A DNA stretch of 11,547 nucleotides from an uncultured Lachnospiraceae bacterium (GTDB lineage Bacteria > Bacillota_A > Clostridia > Lachnospirales > Lachnospiraceae), in contig USPJ01000014.1 of NCBI GenBank assembly GCA_900556645.1, positions 1-11,547 on the forward strand. The letters are read 5' to 3'. The notes under the pieces are model-generated. The model was not told the origin of the DNA. It made no database searches and worked only from the letters and a program-made list of their open reading frames with translations. Shown one piece after another: positions 7,473-11,547 of this stretch (positions within the stretch are counted from its first letter, which is position 1; each line of letters opens with the position of its first letter). A program made the translations under genes and the position numbers.

Positions 7473-8369
7473 ATGGCGTATTGCTATGATGGGAAAACAT
7501 ATGAAACGATAAAAGAAATGGCAGAGGAATATGGAATTGACCGTCAAAGAATATATTCCTTCCGGCGCCGAGGCTGGTCGCTAGAAGATGCAATGCAAAT
7601 GTGTGTCAATGATGTGCGAGGAAGAGGGCGACTTTTTGAATACAATGGAAAGTTATATCGTTCGCCTAAAGCGTTGGCTGAAGAATATGGATTACCTTGG
7701 AATTCATTAGCACATTACATACAAAGGTGCAAAACAGTAGAAGAAGCGGTAGATCGTTGCAAAGAGGCACAAGAGAAGAAAATTATGCTATGGGGCAAAA
7801 AATATCAGAGCAGATATGAGGTGGCAACAGCATTTGGAATTAGAGAGACTTCCATTTCAGCCAGAATCCATACAAGAAACAGGACATTAGAAGAAATTGT
7901 TCTTGAACTATTGCAGAAAGAACCGATATGTTTTGAAGGAAAATCCTATAATACATTGGTAGAATTGTGTGCGGAGTATCAAGTGCAGCCCTGCAATGTT
8001 TTTGAACGCTTGAAATATGGGAAAACATTGGAGGAAGCTATTTATTTGCCGATCAGGAATAATGGGAAAAGATATGAAATTGAGTATGAAGGGAAAGTAT
8101 ATCAGAATGCTGCTTTTTTATGCAGGGAATATAATATCTCCAAGCTGTTAGTATATGGACAACAGCGCTATAAACCAGAATATTCGTTTATAGAATGTTT
8201 CCGTTTAGTGAAGCAATTACGGGATGAATGTGGGTGGCCCAAGACTGAGGTATTTGCTTTTATTCCAAGATGTAAGATTCAAGGGAAATTCTATAAAAGG
8301 ATATCGGATTTTGCATCGGCTGTCGGCATGACCAGAGGGCAGATAGATACCTATAAATCCCGAATATGA
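7473..8369 (+). CDS. Repeat protein of about six small helix-turn-helix-like modules, function unknown
   Basis: 298 residues from ATG 7473, the start best spaced from GAGGTGA (7461-7467); ATG 7467 is the alternative. It consists of degenerate units of about 45-50 residues: 3-43, 54-95, 104-147, 152-192, 203-246 and a shortened one from 268. Each begins with an aromatic strand ending in G-K-x-Y (7-10, 59-62, 108-111, 156-159, 207-210, 271-274), then a helix like x-L-A-E-E-Y-G, a turn, a second helix with I/V and R, and ends in S/T-L/V-E-E/D-A (SLEDA, TVEEA, TLEEI, TLEEA). Modules of this look, often ending G-W-S-L-E-E-A, occur in many hypothetical and phage or endonuclease-associated proteins and are thought to be small DNA-binding units; this link is from memory. 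The last unit lacks its final helix because the frame stops, and a matching MIEALQEM continues in another frame. A sequence-specific DNA-binding role is a guess. No membrane segment or catalytic motif is seen. Confidence 0.8.
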   Translation: MAYCYDGKTYETIKEMAEEYGIDRQRIYSFRRRGWSLEDAMQMCVNDVRGRGRLFEYNGKLYRSPKALAEEYGLPWNSLAHYIQRCKTVEEAVDRCKEAQEKKIMLWGKKYQSRYEVATAFGIRETSISARIHTRNRTLEEIVLELLQKEPICFEGKSYNTLVELCAEYQVQPCNVFERLKYGKTLEEAIYLPIRNNGKRYEIEYEGKVYQNAAFLCREYNISKLLVYGQQRYKPEYSFIECFRLVKQLRDECGWPKTEVFAFIPRCKIQGKFYKRISDFASAVGMTRGQIDTYKSRI

Positions 8370-8632
8370 TTGAAGCATTACAGGAAATGAAGAAAGACCG
8401 TATTCCAGCGTATAAGACGGAATACGGTCTTTTGCCATATAGTGAAGCCAGAAAGAAAAAATACACATCTAAGCAGTTGGAACAATTAGAATATGTCCCA
8501 AGTGCATTGCCGCGATACCCTATGCTTCAGTCCTTTGATTTTACACAAGACAGTATGGATATACTTCTTCGATATGAGGAATTATTTCAAAAGCAATCCC
8601 AATGTAAGAGAGAGTGGAGGGAACAAAGATAA
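8366..8632 (+). CDS. Small overlapping ORF, possible frameshifted tail of the repeat protein
   Basis: 88 codons starting at an ATG that overlaps the previous stop (ATGA). No separate ribosome binding site is visible, so translation would depend on coupling. Its first residues, MIEALQEM, match the closing motif missing from the sixth repeat of the upstream protein (compare SLEDAMQM, TVEEAVDR), which suggests a single gene split by a one-base indel in or near the CCC at about 8359-8361. The rest is hydrophilic and Tyr/Lys/Gln-rich with no recognised domain. A 14-bp hairpin lies inside its first codons. It could be a true small gene, the split tail, or non-functional. Confidence 0.45.
   Translation: MIEALQEMKKDRIPAYKTEYGLLPYSEARKKKYTSKQLEQLEYVPSALPRYPMLQSFDFTQDSMDILLRYEELFQKQSQCKREWREQR
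8393..8433 (+). terminator. Strong hairpin with short T-run just after the repeat-protein stop
   Basis: A 14-bp perfect inverted repeat: AAAGACCGTATTCC at 8393-8406 and GGAATACGGTCTTT at 8419-8432, with a 12-base loop, ending in TTTT (8430-8433). It starts 24 bases after the stop at 8367-8369 and looks like an intrinsic terminator with a short U-tract. It lies inside the overlapping small ORF, where it encodes DRIPAYKTEYGLL, so either it limits expression of that ORF or the ORF is not real. Confidence 0.55.
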
Positions 8633-8676
8633 AGGAGAGTGGGAAAAGAAGAGGGGAGAAGAATTATAGGAAATGT

Positions 8677-8709
8677 TTCTTTTCCGGTTTAGAGAAGCCC
8701 GGAAAAGAA
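8677..8709. other. 11-bp perfect hairpin over the end of the repressor gene
   Basis: TTCTTTTCCGG at 8677-8687 pairs with CCGGAAAAGAA at 8699-8709 across an 11-base loop that contains the stop codon of the minus-strand XRE gene. Neither side is followed by a T-run, so a classical terminator is not supported. It may protect or mark the 3' end of the repressor transcript or stop convergent transcription. Confidence 0.4.
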
Positions 8710-8925
8710 TGTGTTGATATCGGTATGGAAGATTTTTGCAAGGGCAACAAGTTCCGATACCTTGATGTTCATACGGTTGGTTTCCAGCTTGGCATAGGTA
8801 CTTTTGGACATGGAGATACCCATCAGGTTTAATTTTGCAATGACCTGGTCTTGCGTAAGTTTATTTTGATAACGGATGGCTTGGATATTTTTGCCGATAT
8901 CCATGTCTGGTCTGATCTTCTGCAT
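8689..8925 (-). CDS. XRE-family helix-turn-helix transcriptional regulator
   Basis: 78 residues, essentially one HTH_3 domain (about 9-75): first helix IGKNIQAIRYQNKLTQ, second QDQVIAKLNL, a lengthened turn MGISMS, recognition helix KSTYAKLETNR, then VSELVALAKIFHTDINTFF. The long turn is a common variant in Firmicute phage and ICE repressors. The start codon is preceded on its strand by GAGAGGATT. It is transcribed away from the gene at 9043, with an intergenic region that carries a near-consensus promoter and two matching 19-bp repeats. It is therefore likely a cI-like repressor of the rightward genes and perhaps of itself; that is inferred. A plus-strand frame across the same bases (8614-8832) has no family features. 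Confidence 0.88.
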   Translation of the reverse strand: MQKIRPDMDIGKNIQAIRYQNKLTQDQVIAKLNLMGISMSKSTYAKLETNRMNIKVSELVALAKIFHTDINTFFSGLL

Positions 8926-8946
8926 GATAGAATCCTCTCATTTCTC

Positions 8947-8965
8947 AATGTTTCGCAATAAAGAA
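8947..8965. promoter_or_regulatory. Putative repressor operator, left copy
   Basis: AATGTTTCGCAATAAAGAA, differing at two positions from the copy at 9000-9018. It lies 22 bases upstream of the XRE start codon, in its likely leader or promoter, and could mediate autoregulation. The repeat has an imperfect inner dyad around TTTCG..AATAA..GAA. Identification as an operator rests on position and repetition. Confidence 0.6.
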
Positions 8966-8973
8966 ATTTTATA

Positions 8974-9002
8974 TTGATTTTACTGATTTCACTTTTTATA
9001 AT
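8974..9002 (+). promoter_or_regulatory. Near-consensus sigma-A promoter driving the rightward genes
   Basis: TTGATT at 8974-8979 and perfect TATAAT at 8997-9002 are separated by the optimal 17 bases. Transcription should start near 9009, about 34 bases before the ATG at 9043. The promoter's -10 abuts the right-hand 19-bp repeat, so a bound repressor would block it. This is the best promoter in the window. Confidence 0.75.
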
Positions 9003-9018
9003 GTTTCGTAATAAGGAA
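9000..9018. promoter_or_regulatory. Putative repressor operator, right copy
   Basis: AATGTTTCGTAATAAGGAA, 17 of 19 identical to the copy at 8947-8965 and in the same orientation, 53 bases apart start to start (about five helical turns). It overlaps the last bases of the rightward -10 hexamer and the expected transcription start, the classic place for repression. Confidence 0.6.
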
Positions 9019-9042
9019 TTATTTGTGCAAAGGGGAATGATT

Positions 9043-9444
9043 ATGCATCAGAGCGATATAGAACGGTTTGCTTTCCTGTTTTTATGTGGAAAGCGTGACA
9101 GGGAAATCCTGCTGGGAAAAGAAAAAATGACATTTTCAGATTTGGACAGGCTGACGTATGTTACCGATTTCCTTGGTCTGACAAGATTGAACCTGGATAT
9201 TTGGCATCATTATGGAGAACAATTCCGAGAACATTTTCAAAGACTGGAACAGTTATATGATGAAACCTGCAGTATTGTTTCTTGTGATATAACCGAAATT
9301 GATTTATATTTGCAGGATAGATGGTTACAGGAATTTTGTAACAATGTACCAGACAGAAAGATCCGGAAGGAACTAAAAGAATTAGTCAAAAAGATCTATA
9401 AAGAAAAGGGAATGGAAATCCCAGAAGAGACAGGCATCATTTAG
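9043..9444 (+). CDS. Hypothetical protein, first gene under the repressor-controlled promoter
   Basis: 133 residues from ATG 9043, chosen because AGGGG at 9031-9035 sits 7 bases upstream and because the in-frame start at 8974 would lie inside the promoter. The protein is charged and mostly helical by appearance: an N-terminal MHQSDIERFAFLFLCGKRD, a central region rich in Leu, Asp and aromatic residues, and a Lys-rich C-terminal helix (RKIRKELKELVKKIYKEKG). No known domain is recognised and there is no signal peptide or membrane span. Its stop codon lies at the right edge of the loop of an intrinsic terminator. Being first behind the regulated promoter suggests an element-specific role such as regulation or maintenance, but nothing in the sequence shows it. 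Confidence 0.75.
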   Translation: MHQSDIERFAFLFLCGKRDREILLGKEKMTFSDLDRLTYVTDFLGLTRLNLDIWHHYGEQFREHFQRLEQLYDETCSIVSCDITEIDLYLQDRWLQEFCNNVPDRKIRKELKELVKKIYKEKGMEIPEETGII

Positions 9445-9462
9445 GTGTCTGTCTTTTCTTTT
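9428..9462 (+). terminator. Intrinsic terminator overlapping the stop of the upstream gene
   Basis: AGACAGGCATC (9428-9438) pairs with GGTGTCTGTCT (9444-9454), 11 bp with two G-U pairs, around an ATTTA loop, followed by TTTTCTTTT (9454-9462). The TAG stop (9442-9444) is in the loop and first stem base. Ribosomes ending here could hinder folding, so termination may depend on translation. The next gene begins at 9484 with its binding site at about 9466-9474, so some read-through or a separate promoter is needed. Confidence 0.7.
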
Positions 9463-9483
9463 GGAAGAGAGGTGATAGCAAAG

Positions 9484-9801
9484 GTGAGTATCAGTATCCA
9501 TGAATTATTGGCAGTAGCCAGGGAGTCGGAGGGTGTGAAGGCAGTACAGGGAGATGCCATGCTATGTGAGAAACGGTTTGCACCGGACACCCGGTATATG
9601 GTGGAGTTTTTAGTGTTGAAGCAGACAGAGAAGTTTGAGGAAGCGGGAATATATCATCGTTATTTTTTAACAAAGAAAGCATATTACGAAATGATAGAGT
9701 TACAGAGCCAGGGAATCCTTCGCTTTCAAAGACAGGCTCTTGTTTTGGAAGGAACACTGCATTATCTTCCTGTCCAAACATTTTTTCGAGACCAGGAGTA
9801 G
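9484..9801 (+). CDS. Hypothetical protein of the element
   Basis: 105 residues from GTG 9484, preceded by AGAGAGGTGA at a suitable distance; upstream in-frame GTG codons at 9445 and 9472 fall in the terminator or the binding site. Mixed alpha/beta look: N-terminal helix SIHELLAVARESEG, then RYMVEFLVLKQTEKF, a YHRYFLTKKAYYEMIELQSQG helix, and a final strand pair ending TLHYLPVQTFF. No known family recognised. It sits between the repressor-controlled gene and the ParM-like gene, which starts 111 bases later. Confidence 0.7.
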   Translation: MSISIHELLAVARESEGVKAVQGDAMLCEKRFAPDTRYMVEFLVLKQTEKFEEAGIYHRYFLTKKAYYEMIELQSQGILRFQRQALVLEGTLHYLPVQTFFRDQE

Positions 9802-9844
9802 GAAGAACAACAGGCTGGAAAGAAGAGAATGCCTGCCGGGGCGC

Positions 9845-9868
9845 GCCTTTGGGGGCAAGGGCTCTTTC
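9845..9868 (+). terminator. Weak terminator-like hairpin before the parM-like gene
   Basis: GCCTTTG (9845-9851) pairs with CAAGGGC (9856-9862), 7 bp with one G-U pair, across a GGGG loop, followed by TCTTTC. It lies in a locally GC-rich patch (9831-9862, containing the 8-bp palindrome GGCGCGCC) in the 111-base gap ahead of the segregation genes. It could end the upstream transcript; it could also be part of a binding site for the ParR-like protein. No iterated repeats were found. Confidence 0.3.
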
Positions 9869-9912
9869 AACGGAAATTTTACATAGAACAGAAAAGAAGG
9901 GAGTGGTAAGTG

Positions 9913-10818
9913 ATGGTCATTGGAATCGACCATGGATATTATGCCATCAAAACAAAGCAGGTGTGTTTCCCCACAGGGATCATCCGGTATGAATACGAAC
10001 CCTATACCATGCAGAATGTTCTCCAGTACCAGGGAGAATATTATGTGTGTGGGACTGGGAGACAGACATTGGTAAAGGACAAGACCGCCAACGACAATTA
10101 TTATCTTTTGACGCTGGCAGCACTGGCACAGGAGATTCGAAAGCGAAAGGGGGAAAGGACAGCGAAAGTTGTTCTTGCAGCCGGACTTCCCCTTACCGGG
10201 TTTGGAAGGGAAAAACAGAAATTCAAGGAATATCTATTTCAAAAACAGCTAATCCGTTTTTTATATGAAGGGGAACGCTATGAGATCCAGATTGAGGATG
10301 TGAAATTGTTCCCCCAGGGATATTCAGCCCTGGCTCTTTATCCAGAGTATTTAAAAGATGAGCCTTCTGTGCTTCTTGTGGATATCGGAGGCTGGACGGT
10401 GGACTTGATGCGGCTTGATAATGCTGTTCCTAACGCAGCTACCTGTAGAAGTCTGGAACTGGGTGTCATCCGTTGTATGGATGAGATCAGAGAACAGGTA
10501 AGGAGAAATACAGGACTGTCGGTAACGGAGACGCAGATCGAGCGTGTCTTACGTGGAAAACCCAGCAGCATGCCTGCGGAAGTGGTGTCTTTGATTGAGA
10601 GGCAGGGCAGGCTTTATATTGAGAAAATCCTGTCTGCGATCACCGAGGCAGGCTTTGACCTGCGGGCAGTCCCTTCCGTTTTCATGGGAGGCGGTGCTGC
10701 TATTTTTAAACACCGTGTAAGCGAGCAGGACCGCCTGTGTCGCCCGATTTACTTGACGGACGTCCATGCCAACGCTGCCGGATATGAACGGATTGTGGGG
10801 CAGATGAGGGCGCTGTGA
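9913..10818 (+). CDS. ParM/StbA-like actin-family ATPase (plasmid segregation type)
   Basis: 301 residues, close to the usual 300-330 of ParM-type actins. ATP-site motifs in order: phosphate-1 GIDHGYYAIK at 4-13, phosphate-2 VDIGGWTVDLM at 156-166, and adenosine motif FMGGGAAIF at 257-265. ParM filaments push DNA copies apart through an adaptor bound at a centromere-like site. Start ATG 9913 follows AAGGGAGTGG; a GTG at 9910 is also in frame. Its stop overlaps the next gene's GTG by four bases, and that gene looks like the adaptor, which supports a ParM-ParR pair. In an integrated element it would act on an excised circular form or in regulation; that is inferred. Local GC content is higher than in the flanks. 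Confidence 0.88.
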   Translation: MVIGIDHGYYAIKTKQVCFPTGIIRYEYEPYTMQNVLQYQGEYYVCGTGRQTLVKDKTANDNYYLLTLAALAQEIRKRKGERTAKVVLAAGLPLTGFGREKQKFKEYLFQKQLIRFLYEGERYEIQIEDVKLFPQGYSALALYPEYLKDEPSVLLVDIGGWTVDLMRLDNAVPNAATCRSLELGVIRCMDEIREQVRRNTGLSVTETQIERVLRGKPSSMPAEVVSLIERQGRLYIEKILSAITEAGFDLRAVPSVFMGGGAAIFKHRVSEQDRLCRPIYLTDVHANAAGYERIVGQMRAL

Positions 10819-11090
10819 GCCGCCCGGTCTTTTCCTTCCGCCCAAACCTTAAGAACCCGGAACATGAAAAAGCGTGGCAGTTTTTGATGGAAATTCCGGC
10901 AGGGCAGAGGAACCAGTATCTGGTGGATGTGATCCTGGAACAAGAAGAGAGGGAAACTTTAAAAAGACTCATTCAGGAGGCTGTTCGGGAAGAGTTAAAA
11001 TGTGGCGATGTGGAACGGATGCCAGCACAGGAAAAGGAAGAAATTCCCGGTCAGATGCTGGATTTTTTATTTCAGATGGAGCAGGAGTAA
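10815..11090 (+). CDS. Putative ParR-like segregation adaptor
   Basis: 91 residues from GTG 10815, overlapping the ParM-like stop (GTGA). The N-terminal half, VFSFRPNLKNPEHEKAWQFL followed by EIPAGQRNQYLVDVIL, resembles the strand plus helices of ParR/StbB ribbon-helix-helix proteins (FSFR strand; a helix; then R-N-Q-Y-L-x-x-x-I). A charged linker follows, then a short C-terminal helix GQMLDFLFQMEQE, which in ParR proteins is the part that contacts ParM filaments. Assignment rests on gene order and general pattern; sequence similarity is modest. Confidence 0.65.
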   Translation: MSRPVFSFRPNLKNPEHEKAWQFLMEIPAGQRNQYLVDVILEQEERETLKRLIQEAVREELKCGDVERMPAQEKEEIPGQMLDFLFQMEQE

Positions 11091-11104
11091 AGGGGGTGAG
11101 GCCT

Positions 11105-11173
11105 ATGGGCAAGGAAAGCATGGCATTGTTGGATATGCTTTGGTTTTGCATACATTTGACATGGTTTCTTTAG
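11105..11173 (+). CDS. Possible 22-residue hydrophobic peptide
   Basis: MGKESMALLDMLWFCIHLTWFL, with AAAGGGGGTGAG ending a few bases before the ATG. The C-terminal 16 residues are hydrophobic and could enter a membrane. It lies 14 bases after the ParR-like gene. The good binding site is the only positive evidence; it may instead be a leader peptide for the gene at 11247 or chance. Confidence 0.3.
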   Translation: MGKESMALLDMLWFCIHLTWFL

Positions 11174-11246
11174 TGGGTATTGTGAATAGCTTTCTTTCAA
11201 ATTTTGGAGTATGTTGTGTATAACAAAACGAAAGGGGAAAACGCTT

Positions 11247-11547
11247 ATGGCAGAGATGAAGAACATATGCGGAAAGATCCCGGTGGAATTACATGAGAAG
11301 GTACGAGCCGAGATCGAAGAAAAGGAAACAAGTACACAAATATTTATCCGGCAGGTGATAGAAGAACACTTTAACAGACTGGAGAACAAAGGAGAAGCGG
11401 GCATGGAAAAAAGAACATTAGCAGTACAGGTCACAGAGGAATTATTCCAGAGAGTCAAATGGGTAGTCGCGAAGGAAGGCATCAAACAGAAAGATTTTAT
11501 CATCCGCATCATCGAGAAAGCGGTGGAAGAGGTAGAAGCCAAATGGC
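11247..11547 (+). CDS. Two-domain ribbon-helix-helix-like protein, 3' end outside window
   Basis: Open to the window end; 100 complete codons seen. ATG 11247 is preceded by AAAGGGG at a good distance. Two similar halves: residues 4-42 (strand KNICGKIP, helix VELHEKVRAEIEEKE, helix TQIFIRQVIEEHF) and 54-96 (strand KRTLAVQV, helix TEELFQRVKWVVAKEG, helix KQKDFIIRIIEKAVEE). Each fits the strand-helix-helix plan of MetJ/Arc-type domains, so one chain could form a pseudo-dimer that binds DNA. Likely role is transcription control or a relaxosome/segregation accessory function in the element; this is inferred. The gene begins 73 bases after the small peptide. Confidence 0.7.
   Translation, partial: MAEMKNICGKIPVELHEKVRAEIEEKETSTQIFIRQVIEEHFNRLENKGEAGMEKRTLAVQVTEELFQRVKWVVAKEGIKQKDFIIRIIEKAVEEVEAKW

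Larger units (their letters stand above)
7205..11547. mobile_element. Integrated mobile element, one end and about 4.3 kb of cargo
   Basis: The boundary is set by the break in the ABC ATPase frame at about 7202-7206; the exact base is ambiguous because GATG could belong to either side. From here on the genes are plasmid- or ICE-like: a divergent XRE repressor region, ParM/ParR-like segregation genes, and a ribbon-helix-helix protein. Coding density and style change, with short unknown genes, frequent hairpins and GTG starts. No recombinase, relaxase or type IV secretion gene is in view and the other end is not in the window, so element type (ICE, IME, integrated plasmid or phage) is open. The element runs past the window end. 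Confidence 0.75.

Noticed and set aside
8340..8369. Programmed -1 frameshifting between the repeat protein and the next ORF
   Set aside because: AAATCCC is out of phase for an X-XXY-YYZ slip site; a mutation or stop-start coupling explains the overlap more simply.
8614..8832. Plus-strand 72-codon frame opposite the XRE gene
   Set aside because: It is antisense to a clear XRE-family helix-turn-helix gene, has no recognisable features and reads as low-complexity Gly/Lys-rich sequence.
8974..9042. Upstream start at 8974 for the gene after the XRE regulator
   Set aside because: It would place the start codon within the -35 element of the best promoter, and no ribosome binding site precedes it; ATG 9043 is well supported.
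9802..9912. Iteron-type parC centromere upstream of the ParM-like gene
   Set aside because: Only loose purine-rich similarities (GAAAGAAG, AAAAGAAG) and one hairpin were seen; there is no regular array.
10549..11151. Minus-strand frames opposite the ParM/ParR-like genes
   Set aside because: They are antisense to two overlapping plus-strand genes with recognisable motifs and have no supporting signals.
1..11547. tRNA, rRNA or CRISPR arrays
   Set aside because: No cloverleaf-like T-loop motif in an intergenic region, no ribosomal RNA sequence and no regularly spaced repeats were noticed.

Overview
The window looks like chromosomal DNA of a low-to-mid GC Firmicute, most likely a gut Clostridia/Lachnospiraceae member. 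The evidence is purine-rich Gram-positive ribosome binding sites, the lon-engB (ysxC) gene pair, an OmpR-type regulator paired with a kinase whose H-box reads SHQTKTPL, and the style of the ParM/ribbon-helix-helix accessory genes. The genus is inferred, not shown.

Left part, about 1-6595, all plus strand: a tightly packed chain with no evident internal terminator. It holds the 3' part of lon (ATP-dependent protease), engB (ribosome-assembly GTPase), a three-gene ABC-type zinc uptake system (binding protein, ATPase, permease), an OmpR-family response regulator and a soluble sensor kinase. Junctions are overlaps or gaps of no more than 11 bases, so protein quality control, ribosome assembly, metal uptake and signalling may share a transcript. 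A hairpin with a T-run follows the kinase.

Middle, about 6648-7213: a MacB/LolD-like ABC transporter ATPase gene, the usual partner of such a regulator/kinase pair, starts normally but is cut inside its Walker B motif, directly before the catalytic glutamate. The reading frame then runs into foreign sequence and stops after two or three codons. This marks one end of an inserted element, and no permease gene follows in the window.

Right part, about 7205 to the window end: the inserted element. Its end carries dyads and short direct repeats that could be recombinase or accessory-protein sites. Then come a protein built of about six degenerate 45-50 residue repeats ending in an 'R-x-x-x-G-x-S/T-L-E-E-A'-like motif; a small overlapping ORF that may be its frameshifted tail; a minus-strand XRE-type repressor divergent from an unknown gene, with a near-consensus promoter and two 19-bp repeats between them; a second unknown small gene behind an intrinsic terminator; a ParM-like actin ATPase overlapping a ParR-like adaptor; a possible 22-residue peptide; and a two-domain ribbon-helix-helix-like protein cut by the window end. 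No integrase, relaxase or other transfer gene is visible, so 'integrative/conjugative element' is inferred from the disrupted gene and the plasmid-like cargo.
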